NCBI GenBank assembly: GCA_023399155.1
Contig: JAEWQP010000002.1
Coordinates: 62,001 to 126,000 of the forward strand
Length of the DNA stretch: 64,000 nucleotides
Reading direction: 5' to 3'
From: Verrucomicrobiota bacterium
GTDB lineage: Bacteria > Verrucomicrobiota > Verrucomicrobiia > Opitutales > Opitutaceae
Shown here: in pieces, positions 34,439-41,434 of the stretch
Layout of the letters: each line of letters begins with the position of its first letter
Numbering within the stretch: the stretch's first letter is position 1
Made by a program: the position numbers and the translations under genes
The notes under the pieces: model-generated
Told to the model about the DNA's origin: nothing
Database searches by the model: none
Seen by the model: the letters and a program-made list of their open reading frames with translations, nothing else

Positions 34439-34550
34439 CCGCCTCTGGCTGTGGGTCACGCTGGCCTTCCTCGCCCTGATCGCGGCGTGGGCGGTCCTGA
34501 TCGTCATCGCCGAGCGCAACAGGCCTGAACCGATCCCCATCGTGCGATGA
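34428..34550 (+). CDS. 40-residue membrane protein in the CcoH position
   Basis: A frame of 40 codons from the ATG at 34428, overlapping the end of ccoG by 11 bases and the start of the ATPase gene by four (ATGA). It encodes one helix (LWLWVTLAFLALIAAWAVLI) and a short tail AERNRPEPIP. Operons with ccoG and ccoI usually have ccoH (FixH, about 150 residues) between them, and CcoH also has a single N-terminal helix. This may be a minimal counterpart or an unrelated small subunit. Tight overlaps on both sides support that it is translated. Confidence 0.6.
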   Translation: MFRNRLWLWVTLAFLALIAAWAVLIVIAERNRPEPIPIVR

Positions 34551-36976
34551 GCCGCGCGGTCCTTGCTTCCCCCGGGCAGGACGTTGCGGCCACCGCGACC
34601 TGCCGGCATTGCGGCAACACCTTCCATCCGGTGGAAGGCCGCTCGGAATACTGCTGCACCGGATGCGAGTACGTCCACCGGCTGATCACGGGGCAGAACC
34701 TCGACCGCTTCTATGAGCTGCGCCGGGGCGCGACCGCCCCCGTGCGTTCGTTTGTGTTTCAGCCGCGCGACCTTCGTTGGCTCGAAGGACTGATCAAGTG
34801 CGCGGAGGAGTCGGCGCAGGGCGGGGAGGCGGCACTCGAACTCGATGTGCAGGGCATCTCCTGCGTGGGCTGTGTGTGGCTGATCGACCATCTCTACCGG
34901 CAGCATCCCGGTGCACGGGGTGCGCACATCAATGCCACCGTGGGGCGCATGCGATTGCGGTGGACGCCGGGCGCGTGCGACGTGGCGGCCTTCGCGCGCG
35001 AGTTGCAGCAGTTCGGGTATCTCGTCGGTCCGGCCACGAAGGCGGCGCGCACCGAGAGCAGCGGCCTGGTGCTTCGCCTCGGGTTGTGCGCGGCCTTCGC
35101 GATGAACGGGATGCTCTTCTCGCTGCCACCCTACCTGGGCATGTCCCCGGACTTTGTCTTTGCCGGGCTGTTCGTGGCGCTTTCATTCCTGTTTGCGACC
35201 GCCAGCGTGCTGGTGGGCGGAACCTATTTCATCGCGCGTGCGTGGCGGAGCCTGCGCCTGCGCGTGCTCCACATCGACCTGCCGATCGCGCTCGGGATCC
35301 TCGTCGGCTACGGCGGCTCGATCTACGCATGGACGCAGGCAAGCCTCGGCTTCGTCTACTTCGACTTCGTGACCACGTTCACCTTCCTCATGTTGGTGGG
35401 ACGGTGGACGCAGATGATCGCGGTCGAGCGCAACCGCAACCACCTCCTCGGCCTGCGGCAGGACCTTCCGCCGGTCGAACTCGCGCCCGATGCGGCCGGC
35501 GAACAGCATCGGGCCGTCGCGACCAAGCCGGTGGAGGCGATCCACCGCGGCGACCGCTTCTCGATCGGGCCGGGCCAGGTCGTGCCGGTCTCGAGCTCGC
35601 TCCTCGGTGAGGCCGGATCGCTCGGGCTGGATTGGATCAGCGGGGAATCCGAGGCGCGCGTCGCCACGCCCGGCCAGATCGTCGAGTCGGGTGCGATCAA
35701 CCTGAGCCCGCATCCGTTGCGGCTCGAGGCGCTTGAGCCGTGGGGCACCTCGCTGCTGGCGCGACTTTTCGCCGTGCCGACGCCGGCGGAATGGCGCAAT
35801 CGCACGCTCGAGAATGTTATCCGGATTTACCTGCTGGCGGTGATCGTCGTCGCGGTGGGCGGCGGAATCGCCTGGTGGTGGATGAGCCGCGACATGCGCA
35901 CGACACTTCAGGTCGTCGTGTCCGTGCTGGTCGTCTCGTGCCCGTGCGCGATCGGCGTGACACTGCCGTTGATCGACGAACTGGCGGTCGCGCGCCTGAG
36001 GCATGCCGGCGTCTTCGTGCGCTCCGAGACGCTGTGGGCGCGTCTGCGGCGCGTGCGCAAGGTGGTCTTCGACAAGACCGGAACGCTCACGCTGGAGTCA
36101 CTCGTGCTCCGCAATCCCGAGGCACTCGCCGCGCTCGCGCCCGACGCACGGGCAGCCGTGTGGCAACTCGTGCACCTCGCGCGGCATCCGGTGGCCTCGT
36201 GCCTGCGGGAGGCGATGCTGGCGGGTGGCCTTGGCGTCGACGGCAGCCTGCCTGCTTCGCGGAAGGGTTCGGCCCGGGGGATGAGTCTCGCGCGCGAGAG
36301 CGTTGGCTATGGCCTTGAATGGTGCGACGCCGACGGCCGCATCTGGCGCCTCGGGCGCGGCTCCTGGATTGACGCCGAGGCAGGCGTGGGGGGCGACGTC
36401 GCTCTCGGGTGTGACGGCCGCATCCTCGCGTGGTTTCGGGTGGCCGAGGCCGTGCGCGAGGACGCGGTGGAGGAGGTCGCGAACCTGCGCAAACTGGGCC
36501 AGGAGGTGTTCATCCTGAGTGGAGACCGCCCGGAAAAAGTCGAGGCCATGCGCGAGCGGCTCGGCCTGGCGGCCGGCTCGGCCGTGGCGGGCATGACGCC
36601 CGAGGGCAAGGCGGCGTGGGTGCGCGAACTCGATGCGGGAGACACGCTCATGATCGGTGACGGCGCCAACGACAGTCTCGCCTTTGATGCAGCAACCTGC
36701 CGGGGAACGCCTGCGGTCGAGCGCGGCCTGCTCGAGAGTCGCGCCGACTTTTTCTTTCTCGGCCGGGGCCTCGCCGGAATTCGCAGGCTCATCGAGGCTG
36801 CGGCGGTGCGTCGCCGTGCCATCGAGCGCGTCCTCGGCTTTGCCATCGTCTACAATTTGATCGTTGTCGCAGTCGCCGTGTCCGGTCACATGAATCCTCT
36901 CGTCGCGGCCGTGGTGATGCCGGCGAGTGCGCTCGTCACGCTGGCGATCGCGACCTGGACGATGCGCCGGGTGTGA
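34547..36976 (+). CDS. ccoI: Copper-translocating P-type ATPase, CcoI/FixI type
   Basis: Predicted 809-residue P1B ATPase. The N-terminus has a zinc-ribbon-like cysteine cluster (CRHCGNTFH and CCTGCEYVH, about 19-44), then a heavy-metal domain with GISCVGCV (about 103-110). SGES (365-368) is the actuator loop. SCPC at 464-467 is the transmembrane metal site, typical of copper pumps. DKTGT at 509-513 has the phosphorylated D509, and GDGANDSLAF is the hinge motif. CcoI pumps export copper for the CuB site of cbb3 oxidase. The N-terminal cysteine cluster is usual for this subgroup. Its ATG overlaps the stop of the 40-residue gene. It is the last gene of the operon. Confidence 0.93.
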   Translation: MSRAVLASPGQDVAATATCRHCGNTFHPVEGRSEYCCTGCEYVHRLITGQNLDRFYELRRGATAPVRSFVFQPRDLRWLEGLIKCAEESAQGGEAALELDVQGISCVGCVWLIDHLYRQHPGARGAHINATVGRMRLRWTPGACDVAAFARELQQFGYLVGPATKAARTESSGLVLRLGLCAAFAMNGMLFSLPPYLGMSPDFVFAGLFVALSFLFATASVLVGGTYFIARAWRSLRLRVLHIDLPIALGILVGYGGSIYAWTQASLGFVYFDFVTTFTFLMLVGRWTQMIAVERNRNHLLGLRQDLPPVELAPDAAGEQHRAVATKPVEAIHRGDRFSIGPGQVVPVSSSLLGEAGSLGLDWISGESEARVATPGQIVESGAINLSPHPLRLEALEPWGTSLLARLFAVPTPAEWRNRTLENVIRIYLLAVIVVAVGGGIAWWWMSRDMRTTLQVVVSVLVVSCPCAIGVTLPLIDELAVARLRHAGVFVRSETLWARLRRVRKVVFDKTGTLTLESLVLRNPEALAALAPDARAAVWQLVHLARHPVASCLREAMLAGGLGVDGSLPASRKGSARGMSLARESVGYGLEWCDADGRIWRLGRGSWIDAEAGVGGDVALGCDGRILAWFRVAEAVREDAVEEVANLRKLGQEVFILSGDRPEKVEAMRERLGLAAGSAVAGMTPEGKAAWVRELDAGDTLMIGDGANDSLAFDAATCRGTPAVERGLLESRADFFFLGRGLAGIRRLIEAAAVRRRAIERVLGFAIVYNLIVVAVAVSGHMNPLVAAVVMPASALVTLAIATWTMRRV

Positions 36977-36994
36977 TCAAGTCGGGATTTCGGA

Positions 36995-37172
36995 TTGAAC
37001 CACAGAGGGCACAGAGAACTCGGGATGGAACAAAGGCTTTGAGGATTCGCGCACGGATCGAGCCTCCAGGCCACTTCCGAAGCGGCCCGGCCGGAGGCCT
37101 CGCCCTCCCTTGGGTCGTTTTGGTCGGGCCAGCTCCTTGCCTTTCTCTGTGTTCTCTGTGCTCTCTGTGGTT
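36995..37172. repeat. Inverted repeat pair with CACAGAG-type arms
   Basis: The left arm (about 36998-37019) and right arm (37151-37172) are near-perfect reverse complements (about 20 of 22 bases), built on AACCACAGAGxGCACAGAGAAC. They flank about 130 bases of non-coding DNA between the ATPase gene and the dehydrogenase gene. The arms are AG-rich, unlike the surrounding DNA. No transposase is present. Confidence 0.7.
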
Positions 37173-37190
37173 GAAAACCAGCAGCCACCG

Positions 37191-37896
37191 ATGAAATCGA
37201 CCATCGTCATCACCGGAGCTTCGCAGGGAATCGGGGCCGCCATCGCGCGCGAGTTTGCGCGGGAGGGCCGCGGTATCCGCCTCGCGCTCATCTCCCGCAA
37301 CAAGAAGAACCTGGGACGCGTCGCCGCCGCCTGCGCGCGAGCCGGCGCCCGTGCCGAGGTCTTCGTGTGCGATGTCACCGATGCCTCCGCGGTCGAGGCA
37401 ACCGCCGCGTCGGTGCGACGCGCCCTCGGTACGCCCGACGTGCTGGTGAACAACGCGGGCGCCTTCGAGCCACGACCCTTCCTGGACGAGTCGGTGGAGA
37501 ACTTCGACCGCATGATCGCGGTCAACTTGCGCAGTGCCTTCCTCGTTTCCAAGGCCTTCGTCCCGGCCATGGCCAGGCGTGGCGGCGGGCATGTGTTCCT
37601 CATGAGTTCGATCGCCGGGCGCGAAGCGTATCCGCACGCGACGGCGTACTGTGCGGCGAAGTTCGGAGTGACCGGACTGGGCGCCGTCATGCGTCGGGAA
37701 CTACGCGAGCACGGCGTGCGCGTCACGACGCTCCATCCCGGCGCGACGTGGACGCCCTCCTGGGAACAATCCGGCGTGAAGCCCGAGCGGATCATGTCGG
37801 CGCGCTCGATCGCGCACCGTGGTCCATGCCTGGCGGCTCGGTCCCGACGCCGTGTTGGAGGAGATCCTCCTGCGGCCGCCACTGGGCGACGTGTAG
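37191..37896 (+). pseudogene. Short-chain dehydrogenase with a frameshift near the C-terminus
   Basis: Frame from ATG 37191 encodes a classical SDR: VITGASQGIGAAIAREF (NADP-binding), DVLVNNAGAF, LMSSIAGREA (catalytic Ser) and Y-C-A-A-K in ATAYCAAKFGVTG. After SARSIAH (about 37817) the frame turns arginine-rich and runs to 37991. In the +1 frame the sequence continues as VVHAWRLGPDAVLEEILLRP and stops at 37896, which is a typical end of sepiapterin-reductase-like SDRs. So one base was gained, or two lost, near 37815-37820. The protein would be a soluble oxidoreductase of unknown substrate. The ATG is preferred over the longer frame starting at 37110. Confidence 0.75.
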
Positions 37897-37988
37897 CCGG
37901 GGCCGACGGCCTCCCGCCGCGCGGGCACCAAGATGGAAGGTTCCGCGTCCTGGAACCCTTCACGAACTCGATTGAATTCTCCCGCCAG

Positions 37989-38056
37989 TAGGGCGGTTTC
38001 TCCGAAACCGCCGCGAGCGCCCAAAAGGGCGGGGCGCGCTCGGCGATCGCGCCCTA
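37989..38056. repeat. 68-bp foldback repeat between convergent genes
   Basis: The element is bounded by TAGGGCG and CGCCCTA. It contains a perfect 9-bp hairpin GGCGGTTTC-TCC-GAAACCGCC (37992-38012), and the rest (GAGCGCCC-AAAA-GGGCGGGG, then CTCGGCG) can also fold back. It sits between the SDR gene and the convergent chemotaxis gene. The layout resembles a REP- or MITE-type element and could also help end transcription. No T-run follows. Confidence 0.65.
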
Positions 38057-38086
38057 CCCGCAGAGCGGGGCTCTTCCGGACACGCT

Positions 38087-39688
38087 CTAGAACATCGATC
38101 CCGGCGGCGCGGCGAGAGCCGGTGACTTTGTGCGCGCGTTTGACTTCGGCTTGGCAGCGGTTGCCGCCCGCGGGGATGCCGGACTCGACGTCACGGGCAG
38201 AGTCGGCTTGATCAGGGGACCGGCGAGCGGGGCGGCCGCATCGCGGCCAAAGAGCGCGGAAAGGTCGGCGACGGCCTCGTGCAGATGGCTGGCCTGCGCA
38301 TTGAGCTCGGCGGCCGCGCTGGCGGCCTCCTCGGCGGTCGCCGCGTTGGCCTGCGTAATCTGGTCCATACGACCAACGGCGGTATTCACTTCGCCGATAT
38401 TTCGCGCCTGCTCGGTGGAGGCGGAGGCGACACCCGCCATCAGCTCATCCATCTCTCGCGCGCGGACGACGATCTGTTCGAGTTGTGCACTGACCTTCTG
38501 GCTCGTCTCCACGCCCCGGTCGCTCTTGCTCAGTGAGCTTTCGACGCTTTCGGCCGTCTCGCGCGCGGCATTGGCGCTGCGCTGGGCAAGGGCGCGCACT
38601 TCCTCGGCGACGACCGCAAACCCGGCCCCGGCCTCGCCGGCCCGTGCGGCCTCGACCGCGGCGTTGAGCGCGAGGATGTTCGTCTGGAAGGCGATCTCGT
38701 CGATCGACTTGAGAATCTTCGAAATGCTCGCGCTGGAGTCCTTTATCTCGTGCATGGCGGCAGCCATGGCGCGCATGTGCTCGACGCCCGCATCAGCCGC
38801 TCCGCGCGTCTCGGTCGCGAGCGCCTTGGCGCGCGCGGCGTTGTCCGCGTTCTGGCGGGTCTGGCCGGACATCTCCTCCAGCGAGGCGCTCGTCTCCTCC
38901 AGGGCCGCAGCCTGTTCGGAGGCACCGTCAGAAACACGCTGGCTGCTTTCGGAGATGAGCGTCGAGGCGGTAGATGTCTGCTCGGCGTTGGTCTGCAGCG
39001 AACCAATGACGCCTCGCACCCGGCGACTGAGCCGGATGCCGATCAGGTAGGTGAGCACCACACCGATGGATATGCCGGCGATGGTGACGCCGAGCACGCT
39101 CCACCGGACCGCGGCGTAGGCTCGATTGCCCGTCACCATGGCCGCGTTGGCCGCCTCCCCCAGAATTTCGGTCAATTCGTTGACCACACCGCGTGTTCGC
39201 TCAAAGGCGGCGGCTCCCTTGCCAAGGGTCAATTCCATGGCGGTCGCACGCGACTGTGGGTCCACGGAGCGCGCTTCGATGATCACGCTGTTCGTGATGG
39301 GCGTCCATTCCGCCAGGCCTGCGTCAAACACGCGCGACAACTCATCAATGCGCGCGGTCCGGATCGGGACGATATGCTGCTGGAATTTCCCCCAGCGGTC
39401 GCGGACCTGCTTCAAGTTTTCCTCATGATCGCGAACGAACCCGTCAAAGGCCGGCGTGCCGGGTACCGCGAAGACCAACGACCGCTCGGCGACAAGCGCC
39501 TGCTGGAGGTCGCGATCCACCTGGATGAGCAGGTCGGTCGACGGAAGCAGGACGTTGACTGTGTCGTGGAGATGGTCGGCGATCCGGCGGCTGGATCGCT
39601 CGCCGATCAGACCTGTGATCGCACAGAGAAGAACCAGGGTCGTGAACCCGAGGATGATCTGACGGCTGACGGTCATGCGTTGGCTCAT
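38087..39688 (-). CDS. Methyl-accepting chemotaxis protein
   Basis: Predicted 533-residue inner-membrane receptor. Helix 1 (about 8-28) and helix 2 (about 190-215) bracket a periplasmic four-helix-bundle sensor domain (LLIQVDRDLQQALVAERSLV). The cytoplasmic signalling hairpin includes IDEIAFQTNILALNAAVEAA and RAGEAGAGFAVVAEEVRALA, the conserved tip that binds CheW and CheA. Q/E pairs such as ASEQAAALEETSASLEEMS are likely methylation sites. The tail is rich in A, P and K. A TTG at 39703 would add five residues; the ATG at 39688 is preferred. The gene starts 12 bases after the end of the porin remnant, so the two may have shared a transcript. Confidence 0.93.
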   Translation of the reverse strand: MSQRMTVSRQIILGFTTLVLLCAITGLIGERSSRRIADHLHDTVNVLLPSTDLLIQVDRDLQQALVAERSLVFAVPGTPAFDGFVRDHEENLKQVRDRWGKFQQHIVPIRTARIDELSRVFDAGLAEWTPITNSVIIEARSVDPQSRATAMELTLGKGAAAFERTRGVVNELTEILGEAANAAMVTGNRAYAAVRWSVLGVTIAGISIGVVLTYLIGIRLSRRVRGVIGSLQTNAEQTSTASTLISESSQRVSDGASEQAAALEETSASLEEMSGQTRQNADNAARAKALATETRGAADAGVEHMRAMAAAMHEIKDSSASISKILKSIDEIAFQTNILALNAAVEAARAGEAGAGFAVVAEEVRALAQRSANAARETAESVESSLSKSDRGVETSQKVSAQLEQIVVRAREMDELMAGVASASTEQARNIGEVNTAVGRMDQITQANAATAEEAASAAAELNAQASHLHEAVADLSALFGRDAAAPLAGPLIKPTLPVTSSPASPRAATAAKPKSNARTKSPALAAPPGSMF

Positions 39689-39699
39689 GGGGAACAGAC

Positions 39700-40329
39700 T
39701 CAAAGGATGGCCGCCGCGGATGCGGCGGGGACGGGAGCGGATGCGCTGGCAAGCGTGTTCATTGCGGTTGAAAGGTTCTGGAACTGCAGCTGCAGGCGGC
39801 CATCGTCATCGATCGCCGTGGACGGATCGCCGTGGACGGATCGCCGATGAGATAGTTGAGGGTGAACTTGAGTGCGTCACCACGGAAGCGATACGTAACG
39901 CCGACGGTCGCTGAATGTACCCGCGACGGCGAGACGCGCGCGCCGGATGAACACGCGATCGCGAATGCCGTTCCAGCGGGCACCCGGGGATCCATCGACC
40001 TCGCCGTTGATGTGCATGAACCCGCCGAGGGCGAATTTCTCCTGCTTGCCGGCGGCGGTGACGTGAACCGGAGGCGTCCTGGCCGGTGTGGACGCAGGGG
40101 CGGTCGTGGGGGACTGTTCCGGCGACGACCGTCTTTCCAGTGCGACCGTGAGTTGCTCGCGCAGCGCGCGATTCTCCGCGGCGAGTTCCTCGAAACGTCG
40201 CTCGAGCGCCTCGAAGCGCTCGAGTAACACATCGGTCGATGCGCTGGGCGGAGTAGTGGCGGCGTCTGCACTGGAGCCGAGCAGCACCAATAACGCCGCG
40301 AGCACGATGAGTGCGCGTGCGGTATGCAT
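39700..40329 (-). pseudogene. Remnant of an OprO/OprP-like porin gene
   Basis: ATG 40329 starts a signal peptide (ALIVLAALLVLLGSSADA), a coiled coil (LLERFEALERRFEELAAENR) and the first barrel strand of a phosphate-selective-type porin (FALGGFMHINGEVDG, VFIRRARLAVAGTFSD). The frame then stops at 39877. In another frame the end of a barrel is recognisable: VGVTYRFRGDALKFTLNYLI. A 14-base tandem duplication (39811-39838, minus strand) shifts the frame again, after which DDDGRLQLQFQNLS would have followed. The family has about 400 residues; about 200 codons are missing and two lesions are present, so no full protein can be made. Confidence 0.75.
39811..39838. repeat. 14-bp tandem duplication inside the porin remnant
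   Basis: Two exact copies of GATCGCCGTGGACG lie head to tail, followed by a partial third start. Removing one copy restores the reading frame at the C-terminus of the porin, so this duplication is a frame-breaking event. Confidence 0.85.
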
Positions 40330-40522
40330 GGAGAGTACGTCTCCATCGGCCGGATCGCGGCGAACCTGAAGGAAGGTTACTCAACTGCCACTGAGTAGCC
40401 TCGGGTATTCACCTCACGCGATTGCCGCACAGCGACGAGTGAATCGCGACTGCCGCCGGCTCCGGGGTGCTGCGGCCATCCAAAGCCGGCCGTGCCGGGA
40501 ACGCCTGCAGCCGCAACCCGTG

Positions 40523-41431
40523 CTAGATTTTGCGGGACGGCCGCGAAGGCCCGTGAACGGGCGTCGCCCCGCGTTGCGTGGCCACCCACTCGCCGAGTCG
40601 GCATGCGCGCCTGAGTGCCTCGGCCGGAGCGATGCGGCATCCCGTGGCGAGAAGGTCGGCAACCAGCGAGGCCAGGAATGAGTCGCCCGCCCCGACTGTG
40701 TCCGTCACCTCGACCGGTCGTCCGTCCTCCCAATACCATGTCCCCTCGTGCAGCAGCCCAGCGCCCCGCGCCCCGGCTGTGATGCACACCCAGCGCGCCT
40801 CGGACTCGCGGGCCAGCGTGCGCGCGTGTGTCTCCTCGCGCCCGGCGGACGCCGTGCCGTCGCCCGCCAGTCGCGCGGCCTCGGTGTCGTTCACCTTGAG
40901 GATCGTGACACCGCGGGCGAGGGTGCGCACGAGATCGAGGTCGTCATGGGGCGGGCGCAGATTGACGTCGAAGGCGCGGATCGCCCCGGGAGGCGACGCT
41001 TCCAGCATGCGGGCAAGCGTGGCGCGGTTCGACGGCGAGCGCTGCGCGAGCGAACCGAATACGACGGCGGCACCCTGTCGTGCGGCCTCGGCCAGGGCGG
41101 GTGTGTTCTCGATGCGATCCCACGCGACGTCGCGCGCGATCTCATAGTGCGCATCCCCGCGCTCATTGATGCTCGCGCGTACGTAGCCTGTGGATACGCC
41201 CGGGTGCCGCGCGATCAGGCCGGTGCCGATGCCCCAGCCGTCGAGGCGGCGGATCAATTCGGACCCGAGGAAGTCGTCGCCCACGGCGGAGACCACGCGC
41301 ACCGGGCAGCCGAGCTGGTGGAGATGGTAGGCCACGTTGAAGGGCGCCCCTCCCGCGAAGAGCCCCTCGGGAAGCAGGTCCCAGAGGATCTCCCCGAAAC
41401 AAAGCACCGGTGCGTCCTGGATCGAGGCCAT
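40523..41431 (-). CDS. PfkB-family sugar kinase, probable fructokinase
   Basis: Predicted 302-residue cytoplasmic kinase. It starts VLCFGEILWDLLPEGLFAGG, has the substrate-binding G-G-A-P-x-N-V-A-Y-H region near residues 27-36, and ends with EVTDTVGAGDSFLASLVADL, the PfkB signature 2 containing the catalytic Asp in GAGD. Family members phosphorylate fructose, ribose or similar sugars with ATP. The gene lies three bases after the sucrose-phosphatase/invertase fusion gene, which would release fructose, so fructokinase is the best guess. The start is an ATG at 41431. Confidence 0.88.
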   Translation of the reverse strand: MASIQDAPVLCFGEILWDLLPEGLFAGGAPFNVAYHLHQLGCPVRVVSAVGDDFLGSELIRRLDGWGIGTGLIARHPGVSTGYVRASINERGDAHYEIARDVAWDRIENTPALAEAARQGAAVVFGSLAQRSPSNRATLARMLEASPPGAIRAFDVNLRPPHDDLDLVRTLARGVTILKVNDTEAARLAGDGTASAGREETHARTLARESEARWVCITAGARGAGLLHEGTWYWEDGRPVEVTDTVGAGDSFLASLVADLLATGCRIAPAEALRRACRLGEWVATQRGATPVHGPSRPSRKI

Positions 41432-41434
41432 GGC

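Noticed and set aside
36995..37172. Insertion sequence
   Set aside because: Inverted arms exist but there is no transposase and the inner 130 bases are non-coding.
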